Positions 7,640 to 16,009 of a stretch of 64,000 bases of DNA are shown here, one piece after another. Source of the stretch: CAVSMC01 sp963798655 (lineage in GTDB: Bacteria > Pseudomonadota > Gammaproteobacteria > Burkholderiales > Casimicrobiaceae); NCBI GenBank assembly GCA_963798655.1, contig CAWCUH010000012.1, forward strand, positions 372,001 through 436,000, written 5' to 3'. Each line of letters starts with the position of its first letter. Position 1 is the first letter of the stretch. Made by a program: the position numbers and the translations under genes. Under the pieces are notes generated by a model, which was given only the letters and a program-made list of their open reading frames with translations, was not told where the DNA came from and searched no databases.

Positions 7640-8656
7640 ATGCACTCCGGCAAACGTTCGCTGTTCAAGGCGGCCGCAATCGCGCTCGCGCTGCTGGCCA
7701 TCGGCACGCAGGCAGACGCGCAGACGTGGAAGCCCGAGAAGCCGATCACGATCATCGTCCCGTGGGCGGCGGGCGGCTCGACCGACCAGGTGACGCGCGT
7801 CACCGCGGCCGAGATCGAGAAGGCGCTCGGGCAGAAGGTCGTCATCGTCAATCAGCCGGGGGCGTCGGGCTCGATCGGCACGAAGAACGTGCTCGAGGCG
7901 CCGAAGGACGGCTACACGTGGACGGCGGGTGCCGCACAGGACCTCGGAACGTACGCGGTGCTCGGCATGCTCGATACGAAGATCCAGGACTGGGCGCTGT
8001 TCCTCAACGTCGCGAACGTCTCCACGCTCGCGGTGAACCCGTCGACGCCGTACAAGAGCGCGACGGAGCTGATCGACGCCATGCGCGCGAAGCCGGGGCA
8101 GATCAGCGTCGCCACCGCCGGCGTCAATTCGAGCGGTCACAGCGCGATGGAGGCGATCGCGAAGTCGGCGAACGTCAAGTACAAGCACGTCACGTACGAC
8201 GGCGGCAATCCGGCCGTCGTCGCCACGGTCGCCGGCGAAACCGACGCCACGACGCAGCTCACGGTCGAGGAGGCGGAGATGATTCGCGGCAAGCGGCTGC
8301 GGCCTCTCGCCGTGATCGGCGACAAGTCGATCGAGCTCGACGGCTACGGCACGATCGAGCCGCTGACGAAGTGGCTGCCGAACTTCAAGGCGCCGGCGAA
8401 CTACTTCGGCATCTTCATTCCCAAGGGCGTGCCGCCGGAAGTGATCGCGACCGTCGAGAAGGTCTGGAACGACCAGATCAGGAACTCGGCGGCGCTGAAA
8501 CAATACGCGACGAGCCGCGGCGCGCAGTTCGCGCCGTACTCCGGCGCCGAAGCGCAGGCCGCGGTAATGCCGGCCGTGCGCGCGAACGCGTGGATGGCGG
8601 CGGACACCGGAAAGGCGAAGGTCGCGCCGGATACGTTGGGTATCGCGCGCCCGTAA
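7640..8656 (+). CDS. TctC-type tripartite tricarboxylate transporter substrate-binding protein
   Basis: Periplasmic binding protein that delivers a small organic ligand to the TctBA membrane pair. It has 338 residues. It starts with an ATG preceded by GGGAGGA. Residues 1-28 form a signal peptide (KAAAIALALLAIG, cleavage probably after ADA). The mature start KPITIIVPWAAGGSTDQ is the hallmark of the Bug/TctC family. The neighbouring isomerases and dehydrogenase suggest a sugar-like or polyol-like ligand rather than citrate, but this is inference: Bug proteins bind very varied ligands and the specificity cannot be read here. Confidence 0.93.
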   Translation: MHSGKRSLFKAAAIALALLAIGTQADAQTWKPEKPITIIVPWAAGGSTDQVTRVTAAEIEKALGQKVVIVNQPGASGSIGTKNVLEAPKDGYTWTAGAAQDLGTYAVLGMLDTKIQDWALFLNVANVSTLAVNPSTPYKSATELIDAMRAKPGQISVATAGVNSSGHSAMEAIAKSANVKYKHVTYDGGNPAVVATVAGETDATTQLTVEEAEMIRGKRLRPLAVIGDKSIELDGYGTIEPLTKWLPNFKAPANYFGIFIPKGVPPEVIATVEKVWNDQIRNSAALKQYATSRGAQFAPYSGAEAQAAVMPAVRANAWMAADTGKAKVAPDTLGIARP

Positions 8657-8720
8657 CGGCCAAGCGCTGCAGCCGGCGCGCGGCAATCGCGCGTCGGCTT
8701 TCGCGGCGAACGACTTCAGC

Positions 8721-9242
8721 GTGGCCAACGAAACGTTTCCCGCATCGCCGCGCGCCGATCTGGTCGGCGGTCTGATCTGGGTCGCGTTCGGCGCGCTGAT
8801 CGTCGTCCTGTCGTGGCAGATGGAGCGCATGGAGTCGCAGGGCGCAACGCTGCATACGGCGCCCGGCCTGTGGCCCGCGCTCGTCGGACTGGCACTCGCG
8901 TTGCTCGGCGGCGTGCTCGTCGGCCGCTCGACGCGACGCGCACAGCGTAGCGGCTGGGACGCCGGCGACGTGCACGACGCCGAGCTGGTGCCGGTGTCGC
9001 GGTTCGCGCTCGCCGTCGTGCTGTTCTTCGTCTATGCGCTGCTCCTGGTCGGTCGCGGATTGCCGTTCTGGCTCGCAACGACGCTGTTCGTGTCGGCGTT
9101 CGTGTTCCTGTTCCAGCACGCCACGCGAAAGGCAGCCGGGACGCTCGCGCGCGGGGCTGCCGTCGCGCTCGCGTGCGGCGTGCTCACGTCCATCGCCGTG
9201 ATCGTCGTGTTCGAGCAGCTCTTCTTCGTCCGCCTGCCCTGA
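8721..9242 (+). CDS. TctB-type small membrane subunit
   Basis: Small permease subunit of the tripartite tricarboxylate transporter. It has 173 residues from a GTG. Hydrophobic segments are near residues 14-32, 48-65, 88-110, 112-130 and 143-163, matching the four-to-five helix plan of TctB. It lies between tctC and tctA, 64 bases after the former and 7 bases before the latter, consistent with one transport operon. Confidence 0.9.
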   Translation: MANETFPASPRADLVGGLIWVAFGALIVVLSWQMERMESQGATLHTAPGLWPALVGLALALLGGVLVGRSTRRAQRSGWDAGDVHDAELVPVSRFALAVVLFFVYALLLVGRGLPFWLATTLFVSAFVFLFQHATRKAAGTLARGAAVALACGVLTSIAVIVVFEQLFFVRLP

Positions 9243-9249
9243 GCGCGCC

Positions 9250-10764
9250 GTGTTCGACGGACTGATCGCCTTCGGCCATTCGCTGTGGAGCTTCTGCGAT
9301 CCGCTCTCGCTCGGGCTGATCATGCTCTCTGCGCTCGTCGGCGTGATCATCGGCGCGCTGCCCGGGCTCACGGCGACGATGGGCATCGCGCTGATGACGA
9401 CGCTCACGATCAAGATGGCGTCGGACAAGGCGATCCTGGTGCTGATCTGCACGTACGTCGGCGCGATCTACGGCGGATCGCGCTCCGCGATCCTGCTGAA
9501 CATTCCGGGAACGCCGGCCAACGCGGCGACGTGCCTCGACGGCAACGTGCTCGCGAAGCAGGGACTCGCGGGTCGCGCAATGGGCATCGCGACGACGGGC
9601 TCGGTACTCGGCACGCTGATCGGCATGGTGTTCCTCGCGCTGTTCACGCCGATCCTCGGCAACGTCGCGCTCAAGTTCGGCGCCTACGAGTTCTTCTGGC
9701 TCGCGCTGTTCGGCGTCGTCATCGCCGGCTCGCTCACCGGCAACGATCCGCTGAAGGGCTGGATCGCGGGGTTGGTCGGCATCTTCAGCGCGGCGATCGG
9801 GCAGGAGGCGATCTACGCGTACGACCGGTTCACGTTCGGCAATCGCGATCTCGCCGGCGGCTTCCAGCTCGTGCCGGCGCTCGTCGGCGCATTCGGTTTC
9901 GCCGAGCTGCTGATCGCCGTGCGCGAAAAGCCGATCCCGGTCGTGCTGAGCGCGCTCGACTCGGTCATTCCGAAGCTCGCCGACGTCACGCGGTACTGGC
10001 GCACGATCGTGCGCTCCGGGATCATCGGCACGTTCATCGGCATCCTGCCCGGCGTCGGCGAGGACGTCGGCGCGTGGTCGTCGTACGCTGCAGCGAAGCG
10101 CGCGAGCAAGGAGAAGGAGAAGTTCGGCAAGGGCTCCGTCGAAGGGCTCATGGCGGCGGAGACCGGCAACAATGCGTGCGTGCCCGGCGCCGTCATCCCG
10201 GTGCTGACGCTCGCCGTGCCGGGCTCGGCGCCCGCGGCCGTGCTGATGGCCGCAATGCTGATCCACGGCGTGCGCCCCGGCCCGATGATCATGATCGAGG
10301 CACCTCAGTTCGTCTACGACGTCGTCGCGATGATGCTCTTCGCCACGCTCGCCATCCTCTTCTACGGGCTCACGCTGACGAAGCCGCTGATCCGCGTGCT
10401 GCTGGTGCCGAAGCCGATCATCCTGCCGATCATCTTCGTGCTGTGCGTCGTCGGCTCGTACGCGATCTCGCTGCGACTGTTCGACGTCTACGTGATGCTC
10501 GGATTCGGCGTGCTCGGCTACCTGCTGCGCCGCTTCAGGTATCCGGTGGCGCCGCTCGTCCTTGGCATGGTGCTCGGCGACCTGATGGAGAAAGGCTTCC
10601 GCCGCGGCCTCGTGCTCTCCGACGGCAGCCTGGAGCCGTTCTTCACGCGGCCGATTTCGGCCGCGATCTGGATAACGACCGCGCTGGTGATCCTGATGAA
10701 GGTCCCGGGATTGCGCGAGCGCGTCGGCGCGCTGTTCCGGCGCCGCGCAACGACGACAAGCTGA
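9250..10764 (+). CDS. TctA-type large membrane subunit
   Basis: Main permease subunit of the tripartite tricarboxylate transporter, 504 residues with many membrane segments. Family marks are the N-terminal GALPGLTATMGIAL, the YVGAIYGGSRSAILLNIPGTP signature, and the second conserved loop GILPGVGEDVGAWSSY. It starts with GTG. The next gene starts 3 bases after its stop, tying transport and catabolic genes into one unit. Confidence 0.94.
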   Translation: MFDGLIAFGHSLWSFCDPLSLGLIMLSALVGVIIGALPGLTATMGIALMTTLTIKMASDKAILVLICTYVGAIYGGSRSAILLNIPGTPANAATCLDGNVLAKQGLAGRAMGIATTGSVLGTLIGMVFLALFTPILGNVALKFGAYEFFWLALFGVVIAGSLTGNDPLKGWIAGLVGIFSAAIGQEAIYAYDRFTFGNRDLAGGFQLVPALVGAFGFAELLIAVREKPIPVVLSALDSVIPKLADVTRYWRTIVRSGIIGTFIGILPGVGEDVGAWSSYAAAKRASKEKEKFGKGSVEGLMAAETGNNACVPGAVIPVLTLAVPGSAPAAVLMAAMLIHGVRPGPMIMIEAPQFVYDVVAMMLFATLAILFYGLTLTKPLIRVLLVPKPIILPIIFVLCVVGSYAISLRLFDVYVMLGFGVLGYLLRRFRYPVAPLVLGMVLGDLMEKGFRRGLVLSDGSLEPFFTRPISAAIWITTALVILMKVPGLRERVGALFRRRATTTS

Positions 10765-10767
10765 TCG

Positions 10768-11628
10768 GTGCGAATCGCGCTTTGCAACGAGGTGCTGGCC
10801 GGCCGCGACTTCGCGTCGCAGTGCGCGTACGCGGCCGCGCTCGGCTACGACGGACTCGAAGTGGCGCCGTTCACGCTCGCCGACGATCCGCTCGCGATCG
10901 ACGCAAACGCGCGTGCCGCGATTCGGCGCACGGCGTCGGACGCCGGCATCGCGATCACCGGTTTGCACTGGCTGCTCGTCGCGCCGAAAGGGTTGTCGAT
11001 CACGTCGGCCGACGACGCCGTGCGTGCGCGCACGATCGACGCGATGCGTACGCTCGTGCGACTGTGCGCCGACCTGGGCGGCCGCTACCTCGTGCACGGA
11101 TCGCCCGCGCAGCGACGCGTACCACAAGGAGAATCGCGCGAAACCGCATGGCACCGCGCGCGCGACGCGTTCGCAGCGGCGGCCGTCGAAGCGCAGGCGC
11201 ACGGCGTCACGTACATCGTCGAGCCGCTGCCGCGTGACGAGACTGATCTCATCAACACGCTGGACGAAGCGCTCGCGATGGTTCGCGACGTCGGATCGCC
11301 AGCGCTCGCGACGATGCTCGACACCAAATCGGCGGCGCTGTCCGAAGGAGCGACGGTCGCCGACATCGCGGCGCATGGCGTCGCCGAGGGCGTCATCGCC
11401 CACGTCCAGCTGAACGATCGCAACCGGCGCGGTCCGGGGCAAGGAGCCGACCGCTTCGCACCGGTGCTCGCCGCGCTGATTGAATCCGGCTACGCGGGCG
11501 ACATCGCGATCGAGCCGTTCGACTACGTGCCAGATGGTCCGGCGTGCGCGGCACGCGCGATCGGCTACGTTCGCGGACTGCTCGAGGCGCTCGCCACGAA
11601 TCACGCATCTGGAGCGACCAATGGCTGA
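10768..11628 (+). CDS. Sugar phosphate isomerase/epimerase-like TIM barrel (first copy)
   Basis: Xylose-isomerase-like TIM barrel of 286 residues, the family of sugar and keto-sugar isomerases/epimerases that use a divalent metal. Candidate metal ligands sit on successive strands: Glu in YIVEPLP, Asp in ATMLDTKS, His in IAHVQLND and Glu in IAIEPFD. The start is GTG, 3 bases after tctA, and its end overlaps the next gene by 8 bases. The substrate cannot be assigned. Neighbours suggest it acts with the Gfo/Idh/MocA dehydrogenase on an imported polyol, sugar acid or keto-sugar. Confidence 0.8.
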   Translation: MRIALCNEVLAGRDFASQCAYAAALGYDGLEVAPFTLADDPLAIDANARAAIRRTASDAGIAITGLHWLLVAPKGLSITSADDAVRARTIDAMRTLVRLCADLGGRYLVHGSPAQRRVPQGESRETAWHRARDAFAAAAVEAQAHGVTYIVEPLPRDETDLINTLDEALAMVRDVGSPALATMLDTKSAALSEGATVADIAAHGVAEGVIAHVQLNDRNRRGPGQGADRFAPVLAALIESGYAGDIAIEPFDYVPDGPACAARAIGYVRGLLEALATNHASGATNG

Positions 11629-12772
11629 ACGGCGACTCGGCGTCATCATGAACGGCGTCACCGGCCGGATGGGGATGAACCAGCACCTGATCCGCTCGAT
11701 CGTCGCGATCCGCGCACAGGGTGGCGTCGCGCTCGCGAACGGCGATCGCGTCATGCCCGATCCGGTGCTCGCCGGACGCAACGCGGACAAGCTCCGCTCG
11801 CTCGCGCAGGCGTACGGCGTCGAGCGGATCGAAACCGACGTCGATCGCGCGCTCGCCAATCGCGACGATACGGTCTTCTTCGATGCCGCGACGACGCCGA
11901 TGCGGCCCGCGCTGCTCGAGCGCGCGATCGCCGCCGGCAAGCACGTCTACTGCGAGAAGCCGATCGCGACGACGCTCGACGCGGCGCTCGCGCTCGCGCG
12001 CGCCGCCGAGCGCGCCGGCGTGAAGCACGGTGTCGTGCAGGACAAGCTGTTCCTTCCGGGACTGATGAAGCTCAAGATGCTGCGCAACGCCGGATTCTTC
12101 GGCCGCATGCTGTCGGTGCGCGGCGAATTCGGCTACTGGGTGTTCGAAGGCGACCTGCAGCCGGCGCAGCGGCCGTCGTGGAATTACCGCGCCGAGGACG
12201 GCGGCGGCATCGTCCTCGACATGCTGTGCCACTGGCGCTACGTGCTCGACAATCTCTTCGGCGACGTGAGGAGCGTGTGCTGCGTCGGCGCCACGCACAT
12301 CCCGACGCGGTGGGACGAGAGCGGACGAGAATACCGCGCGACGGCGGACGACGCGTGCTACGCGATGTTCCGGCTCGATGGCGACGCCATCGCGACGATC
12401 AACAGCAGCTGGTGCACGCGGGTGCGCCGCGACGATCTCGTGACGTTTCACGTCGACGGCACGCACGGATCCGCCGTCGCGGGCCTCACCGACTGCAGGA
12501 CGCAATCGCGGGTGAACACGCCCAAGCCGGTATGGAACCCCGACGTACGGCAGGCGATCGACTTCTTCGCAGGATGGCAGGACGTGCCCGACAGTACCGC
12601 GTACGACAACGGGTTCAAGGCGCAGTGGGAGCTCTTCATTCGCCATGTCGTCGACGACGCGCCGTTCGAATGGTCGCTGCATGAAGGCGCGAAAGGCGTG
12701 CAGCTCGTCGAATGCGCGCAGCAGTCGTGGCGCGAGCGGCGCTGGATCGACGTGCCGGAGCTGCCGCGGTGA
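11621..12772 (+). CDS. Gfo/Idh/MocA-family oxidoreductase
   Basis: NAD(P)-dependent dehydrogenase of 383 residues. The N-terminal Rossmann region is VIMNGVTGRMGMNQHL, unusual in having NGVTGRMG where most relatives have GxGxxG. The family motif EKPIATT (residues about 110-116) is conserved. The C-terminal domain carries GGGIVLDMLCHW, with the His expected in the catalytic region. The ATG at 11621 overlaps the preceding stop by 8 bases; the stop shares GTGA with the next start. Relatives oxidise one hydroxyl of sugars or cyclitols; the substrate here is unknown. Confidence 0.87.
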   Translation: MAERRLGVIMNGVTGRMGMNQHLIRSIVAIRAQGGVALANGDRVMPDPVLAGRNADKLRSLAQAYGVERIETDVDRALANRDDTVFFDAATTPMRPALLERAIAAGKHVYCEKPIATTLDAALALARAAERAGVKHGVVQDKLFLPGLMKLKMLRNAGFFGRMLSVRGEFGYWVFEGDLQPAQRPSWNYRAEDGGGIVLDMLCHWRYVLDNLFGDVRSVCCVGATHIPTRWDESGREYRATADDACYAMFRLDGDAIATINSSWCTRVRRDDLVTFHVDGTHGSAVAGLTDCRTQSRVNTPKPVWNPDVRQAIDFFAGWQDVPDSTAYDNGFKAQWELFIRHVVDDAPFEWSLHEGAKGVQLVECAQQSWRERRWIDVPELPR

Positions 12773-13935
12773 ACACGCTGCGGCTCCCGGGCCAAGATGG
12801 GGCGCTCGAGCGCTACGCGTGCCGTGCGCCGCGCGCGTTTCCGACGCGGCCCACGCGCGCGTTCGATCGCGTCGCGTATGCGGCCGCGCACGTCGTCGCC
12901 GATCCGCTGCGCACCGTCGATCCGTGGCTCGAATCGGCGATCGACTGGGACGCGACGATCGCCTACCGGCGCCATCTGTGGTCGCTCGGGCTCGGCGTCG
13001 CCGAGGCGATGGACACCGCGCAACGCGGCATGGGGCTCGACTGGCCGACATCGCTCGAGCTGATCCGTCGCACGCTCGACGCCGCGCGCGATACGCCCGG
13101 CGCGCTCGTCGCGAGCGGAGCCGGCACCGATCACCTCGCCGCGCAGCAAGCGCGCTCGATCGACGACGTCATCGCCGCGTACGAGCAGCAGATCGGCGCG
13201 ATCGAGTCGCTCGGCGGTCGCATCATCCTGATGGCGAGCCGCGCGCTCGCGCGCCTCGCGCGAAGTCCCGACGATTACGAGCGCGTCTATGCGCGCATCC
13301 TCGCGCAGGTGCGCGAGCCGGTGATCCTGCACTGGCTCGGCGAAATGTTCGACCCGGCGCTCGAAGGCTACTGGGGCAACCGTGACCACTACCGGGCGAT
13401 GGAAACCGCGGTCGGCGTCATCAACGCGCACGCGTCGAAGGTCGACGGCGTGAAGGTCTCGCTGCTCGACAAGGACAAGGAGATCGCGATGCGCCGCCGC
13501 CTCGCGCCCGGCGTGCGGATGTACACCGGCGACGATTTCAACTATGCGGAGTTGATCGCCGGCGACGAGCGCGGCCACAGCGACGCGCTGCTCGGCATCT
13601 TCGATCCGATCGCTGCCGCAGCGTCGGCCGCGCTGTCCGAGCTCGCCGGCGGCAATGCCGCTGCGTTCCACGAAATCCTCGCGTCGACCGTGCCGCTGTC
13701 GCGCCACGTGTTCGCGGCGCCGACACGGTTCTACAAGACCGGCGTCGTGTTCCTCGCGTGGTTGAACGGCCACCAGTCGCACTTCACGATGGTCGGCGGC
13801 CAGCAGAGCGCGCGCTCGATCTCGCATCTCGCGCAGGCGTTCCGGCTTGCCGACCAGACCGGATTGCTGCGCGATCCCGGGCTCGCATGCGCGCGGATGC
13901 GCTCGCTGCTGTCGATACATGGCATCGATGCCTGA
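12769..13935 (+). CDS. DUF993 protein, dihydrodipicolinate-synthase-like aldolase fold
   Basis: A 388-residue protein that I recognise as the DUF993 family, often labelled dihydrodipicolinate synthase family. It starts with the GTG in a GTGA overlap with the upstream gene. Recognisable blocks are SAIDWDATIAYRRHLWSLG, EAMDTAQRGMGLDW, PVILHWLGEMFDPAL and DGVKVSLLDKDKE. The last contains a lysine on a barrel strand that could be the Schiff-base residue of a class I aldolase; that is inference. It is placed between a dehydrogenase and an isomerase, so cleavage of an oxidised sugar is a reasonable hypothesis. Confidence 0.82.
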   Translation: MNTLRLPGQDGALERYACRAPRAFPTRPTRAFDRVAYAAAHVVADPLRTVDPWLESAIDWDATIAYRRHLWSLGLGVAEAMDTAQRGMGLDWPTSLELIRRTLDAARDTPGALVASGAGTDHLAAQQARSIDDVIAAYEQQIGAIESLGGRIILMASRALARLARSPDDYERVYARILAQVREPVILHWLGEMFDPALEGYWGNRDHYRAMETAVGVINAHASKVDGVKVSLLDKDKEIAMRRRLAPGVRMYTGDDFNYAELIAGDERGHSDALLGIFDPIAAAASAALSELAGGNAAAFHEILASTVPLSRHVFAAPTRFYKTGVVFLAWLNGHQSHFTMVGGQQSARSISHLAQAFRLADQTGLLRDPGLACARMRSLLSIHGIDA

Positions 13936-14779
13936 CAGCGCGCTGCTTTCGCTCAACACCGCGACGGTGCGAGCGCAATGGACGCTGCCGCAGATCATCG
14001 ACGGCTGCGCGCGCCACGGCATCGGCCGAATCTCGCCGTGGCGCGATCAGGTCGCGCAGGCAGGGCTGACGGCGAGCGCGCAACGCATTCGCGATGCGGG
14101 CCTGCAATTGTCCGGCTACTGTCGCGGCGGCATGTTTGCGGCGCCGGATCGCGCTGCGCGCCGCGCGGTACTCGATGACAATCGGCGCGCCGTCGACGAA
14201 GCGCTCGCGCTCGGCGCACCGTGCCTCGTGCTGGTCGTCGGCGGGCTGCCGCGCGCGCCCGACGGCACCATCGTGTCGAAGGATCTCGCCGGCGCGCGCG
14301 CGATGGTGCGCGACGGCATCGGCGAGCTGCTCGACTACTCGCGCAACGCGGGCATGCCGCTCGCGATCGAGCCGCTGCACCCGATGTACGCCGCCGATCG
14401 CGCATGCGTCAACACGATGGCGCACGCGAACGACCTTTGCGACGAGCTCGGCGCCGGCCTCGGGCTGGCCGTCGACGTCTATCACGTCTGGTGGGATCCG
14501 AATTTGAAGCGCGAGATCGAACGCGCGGCGGGCACGACGCCGTCGCGGCTGCTCGCCTATCACATCTGCGACTGGCTCGTGCCGACGACCGACCTGCTGC
14601 TCGACCGCGGCATGATGGGCGACGGCGTCGTCGATCTGCCGCTGATCCGCTCGTGGATGGAAGCCGCCGGATACGCTGGCGCGCACGAAGTGGAGATATT
14701 TTCGGCCAACAACTGGTGGAAGCGCGATCCCGACGAAGTGCTGCTGACTTGCAAGCTTCGCCACGCCGAGCGCACGTAA
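13928..14779 (+). CDS. Sugar phosphate isomerase/epimerase-like TIM barrel (second copy)
   Basis: Second xylose-isomerase-like TIM barrel of the operon, 283 residues, clearly different from the first. Candidate metal ligands are Glu in LAIEPLHP, Asp in VDVYHVWWDP, His in YHICDW and Glu in HEVEIFS, the E-D-H-E set of this superfamily. The ATG at 13928 overlaps the DUF993 stop by 8 bases. It is the last gene of the tct unit; fba follows after an 82-base gap with its own probable promoter. Confidence 0.82.
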   Translation: MPDSALLSLNTATVRAQWTLPQIIDGCARHGIGRISPWRDQVAQAGLTASAQRIRDAGLQLSGYCRGGMFAAPDRAARRAVLDDNRRAVDEALALGAPCLVLVVGGLPRAPDGTIVSKDLAGARAMVRDGIGELLDYSRNAGMPLAIEPLHPMYAADRACVNTMAHANDLCDELGAGLGLAVDVYHVWWDPNLKREIERAAGTTPSRLLAYHICDWLVPTTDLLLDRGMMGDGVVDLPLIRSWMEAAGYAGAHEVEIFSANNWWKRDPDEVLLTCKLRHAERT

Positions 14780-14861
14780 AACGTCCGATGGAAACGCGGC
14801 GCGCTTGGCGGTCATAATCGCACCGTAGCGCGCCGCACTTTGCAAACAACGGGAGAAACAC

Positions 14862-15926
14862 ATGCCTCTTGTATCGATGCGCCAGCTGCTCGACCATGCG
14901 GCCGAGCACGGCTACGGCCTGCCCGCGTTCAACGTGAACAACCTCGAGCAGGTTCAGGCGATCATGGCCGCCGCCGCCGAAACGGACAGCCCGGTGATCA
15001 TGCAGGCATCGGCGGGCGCACGAAAGTACGCGGGCGAAATCTTCCTGCGCCACCTGATCGAAGCGGCGGTCGAAAGCTATCCGCAGATTCCGGTCGTCAT
15101 GCACCAGGACCACGGGCAATCGCCCGATGTCTGCGCGTCGGCGATCCGTCTGGGTTTCACCAGCGTGATGATGGACGGATCGCTGCAGGCGGACGGCAAG
15201 TCGATCGCGAGCTACGACTACAACCTCGACGTGACAAGAAGAGTCGTCGACATGGCGCACCAGGTCGGCGTCACCGTCGAAGGCGAGCTCGGCTGCCTCG
15301 GCTCGCTCGAGACGATGCGCGGCGACAAGGAGGACGGTCACGGCGCCGAAGGCACGATGACCCGCGAGATGCTGCTGACCGATCCCGACCAGGCGGCTGA
15401 CTTCGTCAAACGCACGCAGCTCGACGCGCTCGCGATCGCGATCGGCACGTCGCACGGCGCGTACAAGTTCTCGCGCAAGCCGACCGGCGACATCCTCGCG
15501 ATCGACCGCATCAAGCAGATCCACGCGCGCATCCCGAACACGCATCTGGTCATGCACGGCAGCTCGTCGGTGCCGCAGGACCTGCTGCAGATCATCCGCG
15601 ACAACGGCGGCGACATGAAGGAGACGTACGGCGTGCCGGTCGAGGAAATCCAGGAAGGCATCAAGCACGGCGTGCGCAAGATCAACATCGACACCGACAT
15701 CCGGCTCGCGATGACCGCGGCGATTCGCCGCTTCCTGCGCGACAAGCCCTCGGCGTTCGATCCGCGCGATTACCTGAAGCCCGCGCGCGAAGCGGCGAAG
15801 CAGATCTGCAAGGCGCGCTACGAGCAGTTCGGTTGCGCCGGCATGGGATCGAAGGTGAAGCCGGTGCCGCTGCCGAGCATCGCGGTGAAGTACAAGGCCG
15901 GCGAACTCATGCAGGTCGTAAGGTAA
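14862..15926 (+). CDS. fba: Class II fructose-bisphosphate aldolase (Calvin-cycle subtype)
   Basis: Zinc-dependent aldolase joining dihydroxyacetone phosphate and glyceraldehyde 3-phosphate. It has 354 residues. It starts MPLVSMRQLLDHA and shows FNVNNLEQ, the zinc-site VVMHQDHGQSP, YDYNLDVT, VEGELGCLGS with the catalytic glutamates, and the GVRKINIDTD phosphate loop. The ATG follows a purine-rich GGGAGAAAC. In related genomes fba lies close to pyk; here the tct catabolic operon sits between them. Confidence 0.95.
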   Translation: MPLVSMRQLLDHAAEHGYGLPAFNVNNLEQVQAIMAAAAETDSPVIMQASAGARKYAGEIFLRHLIEAAVESYPQIPVVMHQDHGQSPDVCASAIRLGFTSVMMDGSLQADGKSIASYDYNLDVTRRVVDMAHQVGVTVEGELGCLGSLETMRGDKEDGHGAEGTMTREMLLTDPDQAADFVKRTQLDALAIAIGTSHGAYKFSRKPTGDILAIDRIKQIHARIPNTHLVMHGSSSVPQDLLQIIRDNGGDMKETYGVPVEEIQEGIKHGVRKINIDTDIRLAMTAAIRRFLRDKPSAFDPRDYLKPAREAAKQICKARYEQFGCAGMGSKVKPVPLPSIAVKYKAGELMQVVR

Positions 15927-15930
15927 CCAC

Positions 15931-16004
15931 CGTCGTCCCCGCGAAAGCGGGAGCCCGGTGTCGTTCGTCGAAAATCGCTGGATTCCCGCTTTCGCGGGAA
16001 TGAC
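15931..16004. repeat. Inverted pair of CCCGCGAAAGCGGG hairpins between fba and the NRAMP locus
   Basis: Two copies of a short palindromic unit face each other: CCCGC-GAAA-GCGGG at 15938-15951 and ATTCCCGC-TTTC-GCGGGAAT at 15982-16001. The flanks GTCGTC...GAGCCC and GGATTC...GAATGAC are also related in inverse orientation. Such units are scattered through many proteobacterial genomes. The position between convergent genes allows a role as a bidirectional transcription stop, but there is no T-tract. Confidence 0.7.
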
Positions 16005-16009
16005 CGTCG

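Noticed and set aside
9184..11940. A 918-codon minus-strand frame opposite tctA and the isomerase
   Set aside because: Low-complexity antisense of real genes; no start signal or domain.
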